NCBI GenBank assembly: GCA_027621155.1
Contig: JAQCCA010000005.1
Location: forward strand, 1 to 32,025
Origin: Pseudomonadota bacterium
Lineage (GTDB): Bacteria; Pseudomonadota; Gammaproteobacteria; Francisellales; Francisellaceae
DNA length: 32,025 bases
Reading direction: 5' to 3'
Shown here: positions 15,055 to 24,088 of the stretch, piece by piece
How the letters are laid out: the number at the start of each line of letters is the position of its first letter
Numbering within the stretch: the first letter of the stretch is position 1
Made by a program: the position numbers and the translations under genes
The notes under the pieces: generated by a model
Database searches by the model: none
What the model was told of the DNA's origin: nothing
What the model saw: only the letters and a program-made list of their open reading frames with translations

Positions 15055-18018
15055 ATGGCAAGCGCTTTTGATATACAGGTTTTAGGTTCAGGGCACATGT
15101 ATGTGTCATTGTTGCAGAATATTTCAACAGTAATGCTGCATTCAAATCTTTATAACGCTTTTATTTGTATTATGCTGTTTTTAGGATTTTATAGCTTTGT
15201 TTTTGCGGCAGCCAAGCACGGAGGTATCTCGGTTCAAGCGGTGATGCAGAAGTTTTTAGCATGTGTCATTTTGATTTATATCATGACAAAAGTATCGGTA
15301 AACGTGCTGATCATCGATGAATTCGATGCCAAACAAACGCAAGCGGTTCCTGATGTTCCGCTAATATTGGCATTGCCTGAATGGTTTGTGCATAAGATTG
15401 GTTTTTATGGCGCTGAAATTATTGGCGAGTTGTCCTCAAAAAGTGGGTTTATGCCAACAGACTTAACGCCAACTAGTGGTGTGCCACTATCAATAGCGCC
15501 CGCTATGATTGCTGATGCGTCACAGTACGAGATAGCCGATCCAATATTTAAAGCTTCACTTTCAAGATATATGCTTGATTGTATATTGCCCAATAAAAAC
15601 TTTAATGTCGGCAACTTATATACTTCAGGCACCTTGTGGAATGACATTAAAGACATGCAGCCAAACAAGGCATTATCCACCGTCTGGTTTGGGGATTCTG
15701 GCACACCGAATACGACAGGCGAAGTCCTAAGCTGTGGCGATGCACAAAAGAAAATCGCGCCTGTTATGGCACAGCTTTCTAACAAAGTCACTGATGATTT
15801 TATCAAGCAAAGCACCGTATCGATTGCCCCTAACGTTTTTCAAAGTATCATCCAATATTATGGTGGACAGGGTGCGACTGGCTCAGACATGATTTTACAA
15901 TCTTCAATGATTGGCATGTTAAACACAACCATTCCAGAAGCCATGATTGCATCAAGCAAAAGCCAAGTGCTTTATGATCAGTTGGCATCACAGCGCGCAG
16001 CAAAACAGGCGTTTTCATCTTGGTCGATTGAAGCATCATCTTTTAGCAGCACCTTTGGATATCTGTTGGTGGTTATTGATGTTTTGGGGATTGTCCTTGG
16101 GATTATCGTTTTTCCATTTGTTTTTGTGCCATTTTTCTTTTCACTGGTTAGAAACTATTTAATGCTACTGGCATTTATCCCGCTAGCAACCATTGGCTTA
16201 GCCGTTGCCGCAGTGATTGGGACTTATGCTAACAAAGGGTCTTTGGCTATGCTTGATGGTGGAGGGCTAACGCTATCCAATCATATGGCTGTCACGCAGG
16301 CTGCAATCAAAGCCTATCAATCTATTTACATCTATCAGTATATGTCAGTAACCGTTGCCGCAGGTTTGGCTTTTGGGATGACGTTTATTGGCTCTCGGAT
16401 CATGTCTGGTGGCAATGCAATGGAGTATGCCAAACAAAACGCAGCACAAGCAGCACAAAGCAGCTACACAGGTGCAGATACTCGTAGCATGGCAAATGAC
16501 ACGATGAATAAACATAATATTGCCACGGAAACTTTAGCGGGTGTTTCAAGCTACAAGCAGAGCCATACTGGCGGAAATCCATTGATTGACTACCAAGGCG
16601 GTGGTGTACAAACTAGCTCTAATGGTGCGATGATAAGAAATCAGACAACGACAACAACGACCAGTACACACAGCGATAATTCAGGAGTCACTAATACTGT
16701 TAATAACGATACATCACACAGTGACAAATACAGCACAGGTCAAACGATTAGCCAGTCGCTAGCAAGCAATGAGGCAATTAAAACAGCGCTAAGTGGCAAA
16801 GGTTTAAGAGGTGCGGGATTATCCGCAGCTTATGACGGATGGTCAGCAATGACGGATAACATGCCAGATATGGTGCCATCGATGGTTAAAGATCAAATGG
16901 CATCACAGATTAAAAGTGGCGTTAGCGATACGCTCAAAGCAGATGAATATGGTCAGATGGCTAATCAGGCAAAACTGGATGGCAATACTCAGCTCTATGA
17001 TCAGTACAGTCAAACATCGCAAGAATATAAAACCTCAGCCCAAGATCATTATGCTGACGCGGTTAAAACAGGTGAAGCAGCCAAAGCAAGCAATAGTGAT
17101 CTATCAGGTTGGGATGTTGCCAAAGAAGTTGCTGTAGGTGCAGGTACGCTAATTGCAGGTGCTGCTATTGATGCTGCGGGTGTTGTTGGAGAAGTTGGCA
17201 CACTGGGTGCTGCTACACCATTAGTTGCAGGCGCTGAAATTGCCGGCACATCAATGATTGCAGCAGGCGCAGGTAAAATTATGCAATATGGTGGACGACT
17301 TGCTAGCGAAGCCACAGGCTTAATGACTGGCGCAATGGAAAAGCTTGGGCTGAAAGGTGCATCAAAATCAGTTACAGAGGGAATGGAATCAACCATTGCA
17401 CGTCAAACACATACGTTTGATGAAGCCAAAGGCACATGGATTAAAGATTCTGCGCGTGTGCGTGATCTGAAAAATGAAACCGTTGGGCATGGTGAGCGCT
17501 TTGATGTGAAGCAATATGAAAAGGATTTAGCAGATGCTCAAAAAGGCGGTTGGCAACGTTTTAAAGAAAGTAGAGCAGGTAAAGTTGCAGGCGGGTTGAT
17601 GAAAGAGTTTAATAATGGTTATGAGGAAAGTTGGGGTGGAACCACTTATTCCCAACTAGACACCAAAAATCAGCAGCAACATAACGTTTCAGATGATAGA
17701 ACTAGACGCTTTGGCGCGGGATACTCTCAAGGCTCCAGTGACAGTATCACTACGACATCGACAACGACTTCAACGGTTCAAATGCCTACTTACCCAAGCC
17801 AAGGCAAAACGGCATTGCAATTAGCGCAGGAAAACTATGATAGAACTTTTGGAAATCAAGTTGCTACGGGTGATATAATGAATGATCAACGTGATACATC
17901 TGATTATGGTAAGCACCAACAATCATTTGATGGAAATTCCGATAAAGTGAAAGAAAAGCTTAATGATAGGGCAGGATCAGCTTGGCAAGTTAGGAAAGTT
18001 GATAAAATGTCAGATTAA
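15055..18018 (+). CDS. traG: TraG mating-pair stabilisation/pilus protein
   Basis: A 987-residue inner-membrane protein. The N-terminal part matches TraG_N: I-Q-V-L-G-S-G at about residues 7-13, spans around 33-52 and 72-92, then a cluster of spans about 335-455. The last 500 residues are hydrophilic, Ser/Thr/Gln-rich and contain an Ala/Gly-rich stretch (about 690-745). In F the N-terminus is needed for pilus assembly and the C-terminal part for mating-pair stabilisation and entry exclusion. GGGAGAGG precedes the ATG. It ends the second block and is only six bases from the end of the convergent minus-strand gene. Confidence 0.93.
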   Translation: MASAFDIQVLGSGHMYVSLLQNISTVMLHSNLYNAFICIMLFLGFYSFVFAAAKHGGISVQAVMQKFLACVILIYIMTKVSVNVLIIDEFDAKQTQAVPDVPLILALPEWFVHKIGFYGAEIIGELSSKSGFMPTDLTPTSGVPLSIAPAMIADASQYEIADPIFKASLSRYMLDCILPNKNFNVGNLYTSGTLWNDIKDMQPNKALSTVWFGDSGTPNTTGEVLSCGDAQKKIAPVMAQLSNKVTDDFIKQSTVSIAPNVFQSIIQYYGGQGATGSDMILQSSMIGMLNTTIPEAMIASSKSQVLYDQLASQRAAKQAFSSWSIEASSFSSTFGYLLVVIDVLGIVLGIIVFPFVFVPFFFSLVRNYLMLLAFIPLATIGLAVAAVIGTYANKGSLAMLDGGGLTLSNHMAVTQAAIKAYQSIYIYQYMSVTVAAGLAFGMTFIGSRIMSGGNAMEYAKQNAAQAAQSSYTGADTRSMANDTMNKHNIATETLAGVSSYKQSHTGGNPLIDYQGGGVQTSSNGAMIRNQTTTTTTSTHSDNSGVTNTVNNDTSHSDKYSTGQTISQSLASNEAIKTALSGKGLRGAGLSAAYDGWSAMTDNMPDMVPSMVKDQMASQIKSGVSDTLKADEYGQMANQAKLDGNTQLYDQYSQTSQEYKTSAQDHYADAVKTGEAAKASNSDLSGWDVAKEVAVGAGTLIAGAAIDAAGVVGEVGTLGAATPLVAGAEIAGTSMIAAGAGKIMQYGGRLASEATGLMTGAMEKLGLKGASKSVTEGMESTIARQTHTFDEAKGTWIKDSARVRDLKNETVGHGERFDVKQYEKDLADAQKGGWQRFKESRAGKVAGGLMKEFNNGYEESWGGTTYSQLDTKNQQQHNVSDDRTRRFGAGYSQGSSDSITTTSTTTSTVQMPTYPSQGKTALQLAQENYDRTFGNQVATGDIMNDQRDTSDYGKHQQSFDGNSDKVKEKLNDRAGSAWQVRKVDKMSD

Positions 18019-18024
18019 CCAAAA

Positions 18025-18558
18025 TTAAGGTTTCATCGTCCATTCATTATGTATGTGGCACCATGTGACGCCATCGCTGAAGATAGGGTCTTGTTTCTTT
18101 CTAAAGGCATCATACTTAGCATTAGTTAAGTAGAATTCTATCAACTTAATAGCAACAACCTCTTTCCTCAAAGGCACAACCAAAGCCAACATCTTAATTG
18201 CAATCAAATAGTAGATAACCACATTATCAAGTGCAGGAACAGTCAACGCTAAATATCCAAGCACTGCAATAAATGCCAAACATCTAAATACATAATGACC
18301 TCGTGCTACAGGTGCGTAGTAAAAAATCATATTATGTCGGCTAGGATTGATAAACGCCAATAACGCCCTGAGCCACAGTAAGCCATACATGACAATTAAA
18401 ACGACCTGAGTTGCTTTTGCATCACTTAATGGAATCAATTTGCCTTGCGTGGTAAAAAAGTAAACAATGCCATAAAAAGCAGTCGCCAGTAGCATGTAGC
18501 ATGCAAAGTTATCCCTCAGGCTGCCTTTGTAAGGTCTTTTAAAGTTTTTATAAAACAT
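18025..18558 (-). CDS. Membrane protein downstream of yoeB, unknown
   Basis: A 177-residue protein with about four or five hydrophobic segments (roughly residues 20-38, 50-70, 90-112 and 117-132) and a soluble C-terminus with W-C-H-I-H. I do not recognise it. An in-frame ATG at 18594 lies inside yoeB without a ribosome binding site, whereas ATG 18558 has GGAG and AGGG just upstream, so I chose the latter. It begins 17 bases after the yoeB stop and probably belongs to the same minus-strand unit. It might be a surface-exclusion, anti-phage or immunity-type cargo, but nothing in the sequence proves that. Confidence 0.65.
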   Translation of the reverse strand: MFYKNFKRPYKGSLRDNFACYMLLATAFYGIVYFFTTQGKLIPLSDAKATQVVLIVMYGLLWLRALLAFINPSRHNMIFYYAPVARGHYVFRCLAFIAVLGYLALTVPALDNVVIYYLIAIKMLALVVPLRKEVVAIKLIEFYLTNAKYDAFRKKQDPIFSDGVTWCHIHNEWTMKP

Positions 18559-18575
18559 TTTCCCTGTCTCCGTTT

Positions 18576-18830
18576 TTAGTAATGGAATCGGCATTTAACT
18601 ATACTCAATATTCCATCCTCATATTTATATACAAGCCTGTGTTCACGATCAATTCGCCTCGACCAATATCCTGCCCAATTATGCCTTAGTGGTTCTGGAT
18701 CACCAATACCATCAAATGGATTGCGCATTGTGTCCTTGATGATTTGATTAATACGCTTTAGCCTTTTTTTGTCATTTTGCTGCCAGTATAAATAATCATC
18801 CCAAGCATGTGTAGACCACGCTAAAATCAT
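18576..18830 (-). CDS. yoeB: YoeB toxin, ribosome-dependent mRNA interferase
   Basis: An 84-residue protein that matches YoeB along its entire length and has exactly the size of the E. coli form. The key residues are present: Glu46 (in D-P-E-P-L), Arg65 (in E-H-R-L-V-Y) and the C-terminal His83-Tyr84. The W-S-R-R-I and D-D-Y-L-Y-W motifs are also intact. YoeB cuts mRNA in the ribosomal A site when not bound by YefM. It lies three bases after the antitoxin gene. It likely stabilises the element by post-segregational killing. Confidence 0.97.
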   Translation of the reverse strand: MILAWSTHAWDDYLYWQQNDKKRLKRINQIIKDTMRNPFDGIGDPEPLRHNWAGYWSRRIDREHRLVYKYEDGILSIVKCRFHY

Positions 18831-18833
18831 TTT

Positions 18834-19091
18834 CTAATCTTCAATTAGCTTATGCTTTACACCTAAGCCTTGCTCAATTTCATTGATAGATTCATTTAAT
18901 CTTTTAGCATTATTAGCGCTAGACATTAAATAGGCAGTTTCTTCGTAAGATCGATAATCATCAAGAGACATAACAACGATTGCTGCTTTTTCGTTACCTC
19001 TAGTTACGATCATTGGCTTATGATTGCTCGTTACTCTATCCATCGAAGCAGCAAGTTTACTTCTAAACTCACTGAAATTTATAGTATACAT
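18834..19091 (-). CDS. yefM: YefM antitoxin (Phd/YefM family)
   Basis: An 85-residue antitoxin: N-terminal DNA-binding Phd/YefM part (F-S-E-F-R, then T-R-G-N-E-K-A-A-I-V-V-M-S-L-D-D-Y) and a flexible acidic C-terminus that would wrap YoeB. GAGGT precedes the ATG on the minus strand. It represses its own operon together with YoeB; matching operator boxes lie upstream (19121-19138). Typical order antitoxin then toxin. Confidence 0.97.
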   Translation of the reverse strand: MYTINFSEFRSKLAASMDRVTSNHKPMIVTRGNEKAAIVVMSLDDYRSYEETAYLMSSANNAKRLNESINEIEQGLGVKHKLIED

Positions 19092-19120
19092 ATTCAGACC
19101 TCATTGTTTAAATCGAATAA

Positions 19121-19138
19121 TGTACCTCAATATGTACA
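19121..19138 (-). promoter_or_regulatory. yefM: YefM-YoeB operator boxes
   Basis: Two boxes, TGTACC (19121-19126) and TGTACA (19133-19138), lie 12 bp centre to centre, 30 bp before the antitoxin start. This matches the known yefM operator geometry of adjacent TGTACA-cored palindromes. A possible minus-strand -35 (TTGATA) lies a little further upstream with the right spacing for a -10 overlapping the boxes. Confidence 0.75.
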
Positions 19139-19145
19139 TTAAATA

Positions 19146-19175
19146 TTGAAAAATATCAAGCTATATATTTATAAA
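19146..19175 (+). promoter_or_regulatory. Candidate promoter of the helicase gene
   Basis: TTGAAA (19146-19151), 18 bases, TATAAA (19170-19175) resemble a sigma70 promoter about 70 bases before the helicase start. It diverges from the yefM operator, so YefM-YoeB binding might affect both directions. Read by eye in AT-rich DNA, so only suggestive. Confidence 0.4.
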
Positions 19176-19244
19176 CTGAGATTTAGTACAATCGTTAAAT
19201 TCTAATTTGCAAGTAATGCCTAAGGCATGTAAAGGAAGCTCTTA

Positions 19245-22112
19245 GTGCCAATTTCATCAATAAAAAAATTCAGTAAGAATAAAATTCAATTAGCTAATGA
19301 CGCAATAATAGATATATTGGACATGAACAATGTGCATGTCCGTAGCCTATATGTATTCGGATTGATAAAGTTTGAAGTCAATGAAGAACAGTTTAGAATC
19401 CTAGTACCAAATAGTAGTGTCACAAAAATAATATCCATACTCGAAAAGTTTTATCGCACCACAGCTAACAAAGAAGAGTTTTATGCTAAATTCAGCAAAA
19501 AACACATGAGTATTAAACATGCGATTGATTTATTTTCTAAAATGCAACGAAGCTATATAAATAGCAAGCTTTATAATGCATATCTGGGAGAACATAAAGC
19601 TGCTTTGACGTATGCCTCGAAAGTTACTAGGACATACGGTTACGATGATTATAAAAAATGTATAAAACATGCTAAATTAATATTAAAGCCATCCTATCTT
19701 GAACAATGTAATAAGCATTACATTTCAAAATCAAAGCAAATCTATTCGCAGTTTTTCAAAGAGGTTGAAAGTTCACCATTAAACGAAGATCAGCAGGATG
19801 CTGTATTAACTGATGAAGACATTACAATTGTTCTTGCTGGTGCTGGCAGTGGCAAGACTTCTGTTATATCAGCTAAAGTTGCTTTCATATTAAATAATTA
19901 TCTAGCTAACCCAGATGAAATTCTTGTTATGGCATTCAACGCAGATGCAGCAATGGAATTAAAAGAGCGAATTTCTAAAATAGCAGATCATGGGAGCGGT
20001 GTTGAGATTGGTACTTTTCACCGAATAGGCAATAAGTACCTTAGAATGGATAAAAAAAACACTACTTTGGTCGATGAAAATAAGATTAAAAAAAAGGCGA
20101 TACTTTCACAACTCTTAATATCACGATTTAAATCCGATGATTTATTTTTTTATAAATACCTAGAGGCATTCTACATCTGTAATTGTCATATTGAGGCTCA
20201 CAAACACAAAACTAAAAAAAGTTATACGGAGGCATGTAGATATGCTGATTTAGTCACATATCAATCAGAGACTGTAAAATCAACGGAAGAGCTATCAATA
20301 GCAAACTTTCTGTATATAAACGGGGTGAACTATATTTATGAAAAAAAGTATGAGCATGTAGATTACAACTACACTCCTGACTTTTACTTACCTGATTACG
20401 ATATTTATATTGAGCATTATGGTGTTGACAGATCGTATAGAGCGCCAAATTGGTTTAGCAATCCTAAGAAGTACGCTGACGATATTTTTCGTAAGAGAAA
20501 AGTCCACTTAAAGCATGATACAATTTTAGTTGAGACATATAGCTACATGTTTTATGAGGGAAATATCTTTGATGAGTTAAGGTCAAGGCTTACAGCATTA
20601 GGTGTTGAATTTAAAAACGCCATAAAATATGACTCTATTGATAATCTCTTGGCTTTAGAAAATAAAGCGTATAAGTTGCATCAAACATTTGATATTGTTT
20701 GCGGGACTATAAGTCAATATATGGCAAATAATCTAAGCTATGAATATTTATTAGATAAAGCCAACAAACATTCCTCCAGAGTGAAGCTCATGCCTTATTT
20801 GAAAGTATTCCCAGAAATTTACAATATGTACATAAGCTATTTGTCAAAAAGAAACATGATTGACTTCGATTTAATGATCATGGAAGGGATTGAAAATATC
20901 AAATCATTTAACACTAGCCATTATAAGTATATTATTGTTGATGAATGCCAAGATTTTTCAAAGGGACGGTTGGATATAGTTAAGGCATTTAAGGACAATA
21001 GCCATGAGAATGTAAAATACTTTTTTGTTGGAGATGACTGGCAGTCTATAAACAGGTTTGCTGGCTCCAATATGGTTTTGATGCAATCAAAAGAAGATCT
21101 AGCTATGTTAGGTTGCCAAAAAACAGTTAAATTAAAAATGACCTATAGATACCCGCAATCAGTTGCGGATGTAAGTAGCTCATTCATAACTAAGAACGCT
21201 CGACAAATTAAAAAAGAAATTTTATCCCCAAAAATCTCTAAGGGTAAGAGTTTCCATATAAGACACCTTAAGAAAGGAGTTAGTGAGATTGATGAAATCC
21301 TTAATTGCGTTGAAAATATACTTGCAGGTAAAGATTCTTCAATAGTGTCAATATTAATACTTGGGAGATATGCAAAGTATACGTTAAACGGTGATCAAGC
21401 CTCAGGCAATAACTTTTGGATGAAAAAATTTCAGGAAATTGGATATCAGGTCGAAACCAATCACAACGATAAATTTGTCTGTATAAGCAAAAATGGCAAG
21501 AAAGCAAAAATAAGAGAGCTTACTATTCATAAAAGCAAAGGACTTGGGGCAGATCATGTTATCGTGAGAGGCTTAAGTGGCATTATAAGAGGATTTCCAT
21601 CTAAAATAGAGAGCGATCCAATAATAGAGCTTTTTTTGCCATACGTTGATGATTATCCATATTCTGAAGAAAGAAGATTGTTTTATGTTGCTATTACTAG
21701 AACTAAAAATGATGTCTACATGGTTGTTGATAGCAAAAACCCATCAATATTCTCCCTAGAAATTCAAAGGGACTACAAGGAGTACATAGACTCTAACCAA
21801 GAGTTATGTTCAAATTGTGATATTGGCTATTTAAGTATTTCACCTAAAGGCTTTAAAAAGTGTAGCGCCTGCGGATTATCACTATTTCGTTGTTCTAAAT
21901 GCAACACAGGGTGTATTTCACCAGTATATAACGATGCTAAATGCAGCAATAAAGAGTGTGATAATGTAGCCAAAAAATGCCCATCATGCAATATAGGTTT
22001 TTTAGTACCTAGAGAATCTAACAAGGGTGATAAAATAAGTAGGTTTTTTGGATGTTCAAATTATGCTACTGAAGTAAGGTGCAGGTATACCGATACCGAA
22101 AGTGTATTTTAA
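19245..22112 (+). CDS. Helicase IV-like UvrD/Rep helicase with C-terminal zinc ribbons
   Basis: A 955-residue superfamily 1A helicase. Walker A A-G-A-G-S-G-K-T (about residues 198-205), motif Ic G-T-F-H-R (about 256), Walker B D-E-C-Q-D (about 565), motif III G-D-D-W-Q-S-I (about 594), motif IV T-Y-R-Y-P, motif V H-K-S-K-G-L, and motif VI Y-V-A-I-T-R-T are all visible. An insert around 378-395 (P-D-F-Y-L-P-D-Y-D-I-Y-I-E-H-Y-G) has the PD-ExK-like look found in HelD proteins. The last 100 residues contain repeated CxxC pairs like the zinc ribbons of topoisomerase I. GTG start with AGGAAG six bases upstream. Repair, transfer or defence roles are all possible. Confidence 0.88.
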   Translation: MPISSIKKFSKNKIQLANDAIIDILDMNNVHVRSLYVFGLIKFEVNEEQFRILVPNSSVTKIISILEKFYRTTANKEEFYAKFSKKHMSIKHAIDLFSKMQRSYINSKLYNAYLGEHKAALTYASKVTRTYGYDDYKKCIKHAKLILKPSYLEQCNKHYISKSKQIYSQFFKEVESSPLNEDQQDAVLTDEDITIVLAGAGSGKTSVISAKVAFILNNYLANPDEILVMAFNADAAMELKERISKIADHGSGVEIGTFHRIGNKYLRMDKKNTTLVDENKIKKKAILSQLLISRFKSDDLFFYKYLEAFYICNCHIEAHKHKTKKSYTEACRYADLVTYQSETVKSTEELSIANFLYINGVNYIYEKKYEHVDYNYTPDFYLPDYDIYIEHYGVDRSYRAPNWFSNPKKYADDIFRKRKVHLKHDTILVETYSYMFYEGNIFDELRSRLTALGVEFKNAIKYDSIDNLLALENKAYKLHQTFDIVCGTISQYMANNLSYEYLLDKANKHSSRVKLMPYLKVFPEIYNMYISYLSKRNMIDFDLMIMEGIENIKSFNTSHYKYIIVDECQDFSKGRLDIVKAFKDNSHENVKYFFVGDDWQSINRFAGSNMVLMQSKEDLAMLGCQKTVKLKMTYRYPQSVADVSSSFITKNARQIKKEILSPKISKGKSFHIRHLKKGVSEIDEILNCVENILAGKDSSIVSILILGRYAKYTLNGDQASGNNFWMKKFQEIGYQVETNHNDKFVCISKNGKKAKIRELTIHKSKGLGADHVIVRGLSGIIRGFPSKIESDPIIELFLPYVDDYPYSEERRLFYVAITRTKNDVYMVVDSKNPSIFSLEIQRDYKEYIDSNQELCSNCDIGYLSISPKGFKKCSACGLSLFRCSKCNTGCISPVYNDAKCSNKECDNVAKKCPSCNIGFLVPRESNKGDKISRFFGCSNYATEVRCRYTDTESVF

Positions 22113-22135
22113 TCTACCATATTGACACACCAACT

Positions 22136-22353
22136 CTGTGGATAACTCTCCAAAATTTGCTAAATTCCCTATTTTTGGTAGTCAATCATAAAAATATTTA
22201 AATTTTTTTGTTTTCTTAAACCCTTATAAAAAAAGGGTTTAATCAAGGCATAAAAAACTTTTTTCAATTATTTTGCCATTCTGAACCAAAGTTACATACT
22301 TAGACTTTGTATCGCTTTAAATTACTCGCAAACGACAAATTGCGAGGAAACTA
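22136..22353 (+). repeat. Leader repeat copy B (before traW)
   Basis: A 218-bp element with the same plan as copy A: perfect DnaA box TGTGGATAA (22137-22145), a strong stem AAACCCTT/AAGGGTTT (22218-22225 with 22233-22240), a 73-bp core (22253-22325) identical to copy C, and ribosome binding site GCGAGGAAA directly before traW. The 241-base gap between the helicase and traW holds nothing else. Confidence 0.95.
22273..22309 (+). promoter_or_regulatory. Candidate promoter/operator in leader copy B
   Basis: TTGCCA (22273-22278), 16 bases, CATACT (22295-22300) fit a sigma70-like promoter. The dyad CAAAGT (22287-22292) and ACTTTG (22304-22309) brackets the -10, a placement suited to a repressor or to an activator that recruits polymerase. 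Transcription would begin about 45 bases before traW. Confidence 0.5.
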
Positions 22354-23076
22354 ATGCGACATTTACTCATAAAACTAACCACGCTTTCACTCATAGCTAA
22401 TCAAGCATTAGCTTATGATTTAGGCGTACATGGCACAACTTTTCCAATTAAAGAGATTAATCTAAAAGACGTTATTGTCCAACAGGGCAGTGCCGTTGAT
22501 TGGGATGCTGTTGGCAATAAGATAAAAAAGTCAGCACATGGCTATTTGGATGACCTACCTAATCAGACATCAACCATAAATACTGAAAACAAAACCGTTT
22601 ACTATGATCCATCTATTAAGATGAATCGTGATATATATACCTCAAGCGGTCAACTTCTTTATAAAAAAGACACATGGTTTAATCCGCTTTGGAAAACACG
22701 TCAAATCTGGGCACCTAACATGCTTGTGATTGACGGTGAGGATAAAGCGCAAGTTAAATTTGCTTTGGCTGCGCTTAAACAACATCGAAACGATCTTGAA
22801 ATTGTCTTTACCAATGGCAAACCGACAGAGCTTGCCAAAAAAATCAACGTGCCAGTTTACTATGCCAATGCGCCAATGGTTAAACAGTTCCATATTCATA
22901 GCGTGCCGACAATGATTGGTCTTGGGGTTGGTGATCATTATTACGATTTAATGCAGATGCAGTTTAGTGAGCCGTATTATTTGGGGTTAATTGATAAATG
23001 TTGGCATGGTTGCACGGATAAAGTCATTCAATCCTATATTCAAACACACGCAAACAAAGGGGACGATCATGTTTAA
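22354..23076 (+). CDS. traW: TraW pilus assembly protein
   Basis: A 240-residue exported protein: signal peptide cleaved near A-L-A (about residue 20), then Y-D-L-G-V-H-G-T-T-F-P-I, the typical TraW start of the mature protein (D-L-G-x-x-G-x-x-x-x-I). The segment with Y-Y-D-P-S and a later V-P-T-M-I loop (about 187) agree with the TraW family and its thioredoxin-like partner TrbC. TraW is periplasmic and needed for pilus assembly. Its ATG lies three bases after GCGAGGAAA of the leader. The end overlaps traU by eight bases. Confidence 0.9.
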   Translation: MRHLLIKLTTLSLIANQALAYDLGVHGTTFPIKEINLKDVIVQQGSAVDWDAVGNKIKKSAHGYLDDLPNQTSTINTENKTVYYDPSIKMNRDIYTSSGQLLYKKDTWFNPLWKTRQIWAPNMLVIDGEDKAQVKFALAALKQHRNDLEIVFTNGKPTELAKKINVPVYYANAPMVKQFHIHSVPTMIGLGVGDHYYDLMQMQFSEPYYLGLIDKCWHGCTDKVIQSYIQTHANKGDDHV

Positions 23077-24088
23077 AAAGTTTACAAAAGGAAAAAAAGC
23101 ACTAATTGCATGTTCATTTATACTTAGCCTGTTATCAGTGCAGCAAAGTTTTGCTGTTGGTGAAGCTTGTCACGGACGTTTTTTAAATCCAATTACTGAC
23201 ATTAACTGGAATCTTGTTTTTCCGATTAAGGTTGCGGGTGTGCCTATCTCTGGTGGTGGCAGCAATGAATCACCGTTAGCGATTACCTCGCCTGTTTGCA
23301 TTTGCCCGGGACACATCTTCGGTATACCGACTGTGGGAATCATGATGACATTCCATGAGCCACTTTACATCGAGGAAATTGCGAGAAACGCAGGCTGTTT
23401 ATCATCAATTGGAGGTGTCTCCATAATGGAGGGTTATCATAACGAGGACTCGGAGCATAAAGAGGGGGCTGGCGGTATCAGTCGTTGGCAAATTCACTGG
23501 ATGGAGTATCCAGTATTTGCCATTCTCCAGCTTTTTCAAGACCTAACTTGTGTTTCTGGCGGTGGGTTTGCAGTTGCATATATGACTGAAATTGATCCAA
23601 CTTGGCAAAATGATTTATGGGGGTCTGTGATGTCACCTGAGTCTGTTTTGTTTGCTAATCCTATTGCTCAAAGTGCTTGTATAGCGGATGCAATTTCATC
23701 TACTTTTCAGTTTCCATTAGATGCGGAGTTTTGGTGTGCAGGTACGTGGGGCAGTGTTTACCCATTTACTGGTAATTCAAATGTGGACGTTGGAGCTGAC
23801 CAATCAGCCGAAAATGTCGGTGCTAAGTTTATGGCAAAACTAGCACGTGTTGGCATGTTATGGGACACCGTTGGACAGTGGGCGATGTGTTCACCTGTGC
23901 CTAATCCTATCTGGGTAAAGAGTGAGTTTACGATTGACCCTGTGTATCCCATGATACGCCACGGCATGGGTATGCCAATCGGTGCAGCGCCTGCGGTTTA
24001 TTTAAATATTCCGCCACAGCAGTATCCGAGCATGGAGAATATCAATCAGCTGATATTTCAGGAGCAGCAATGTTGCATACATATTTAA
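23069..24088 (+). CDS. traU: TraU mating/DNA-transfer protein
   Basis: A 339-residue exported, Cys-rich protein close to the 330 residues of F TraU. Signal peptide ends near S-F-A (about residue 30). Then comes C-H-G-R-F-L-N-P-I-T-D-I-N-W, the TraU hallmark, followed by a paired C-I-C, D-L-T-C, W-C-A-G-T-W-G and a C-C close to the end. TraU matters more for DNA transfer than for the pilus itself. I chose ATG 23069 (GGGGACG just before) because an upstream in-frame start at 22991 would bury the signal sequence. It overlaps traW before and the PAP2-like gene after. Confidence 0.95.
   Translation: MFKKFTKGKKALIACSFILSLLSVQQSFAVGEACHGRFLNPITDINWNLVFPIKVAGVPISGGGSNESPLAITSPVCICPGHIFGIPTVGIMMTFHEPLYIEEIARNAGCLSSIGGVSIMEGYHNEDSEHKEGAGGISRWQIHWMEYPVFAILQLFQDLTCVSGGGFAVAYMTEIDPTWQNDLWGSVMSPESVLFANPIAQSACIADAISSTFQFPLDAEFWCAGTWGSVYPFTGNSNVDVGADQSAENVGAKFMAKLARVGMLWDTVGQWAMCSPVPNPIWVKSEFTIDPVYPMIRHGMGMPIGAAPAVYLNIPPQQYPSMENINQLIFQEQQCCIHI

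Noticed and set aside
15405-15815. Minus-strand frame of 136 codons
   Set aside because: Fully inside traG on the opposite strand, without supporting signals.
17049-17396. Minus-strand frame of 115 codons rich in Ala, Pro and Ser
   Set aside because: It is the complement of the Ala/Gly-rich part of traG; no ribosome binding site and low-complexity composition.
18017-18032. Possible bidirectional terminator AACC/GGTT between convergent traG and the membrane protein gene
   Set aside because: Only a 4-bp A/T-G/C stem with an 8-base loop and no clear T-run; not better than chance.
22991-23068. Upstream extension of traU
   Set aside because: It would place 26 residues before a clean signal peptide and lies inside traW; ATG 23069 has the ribosome binding site.
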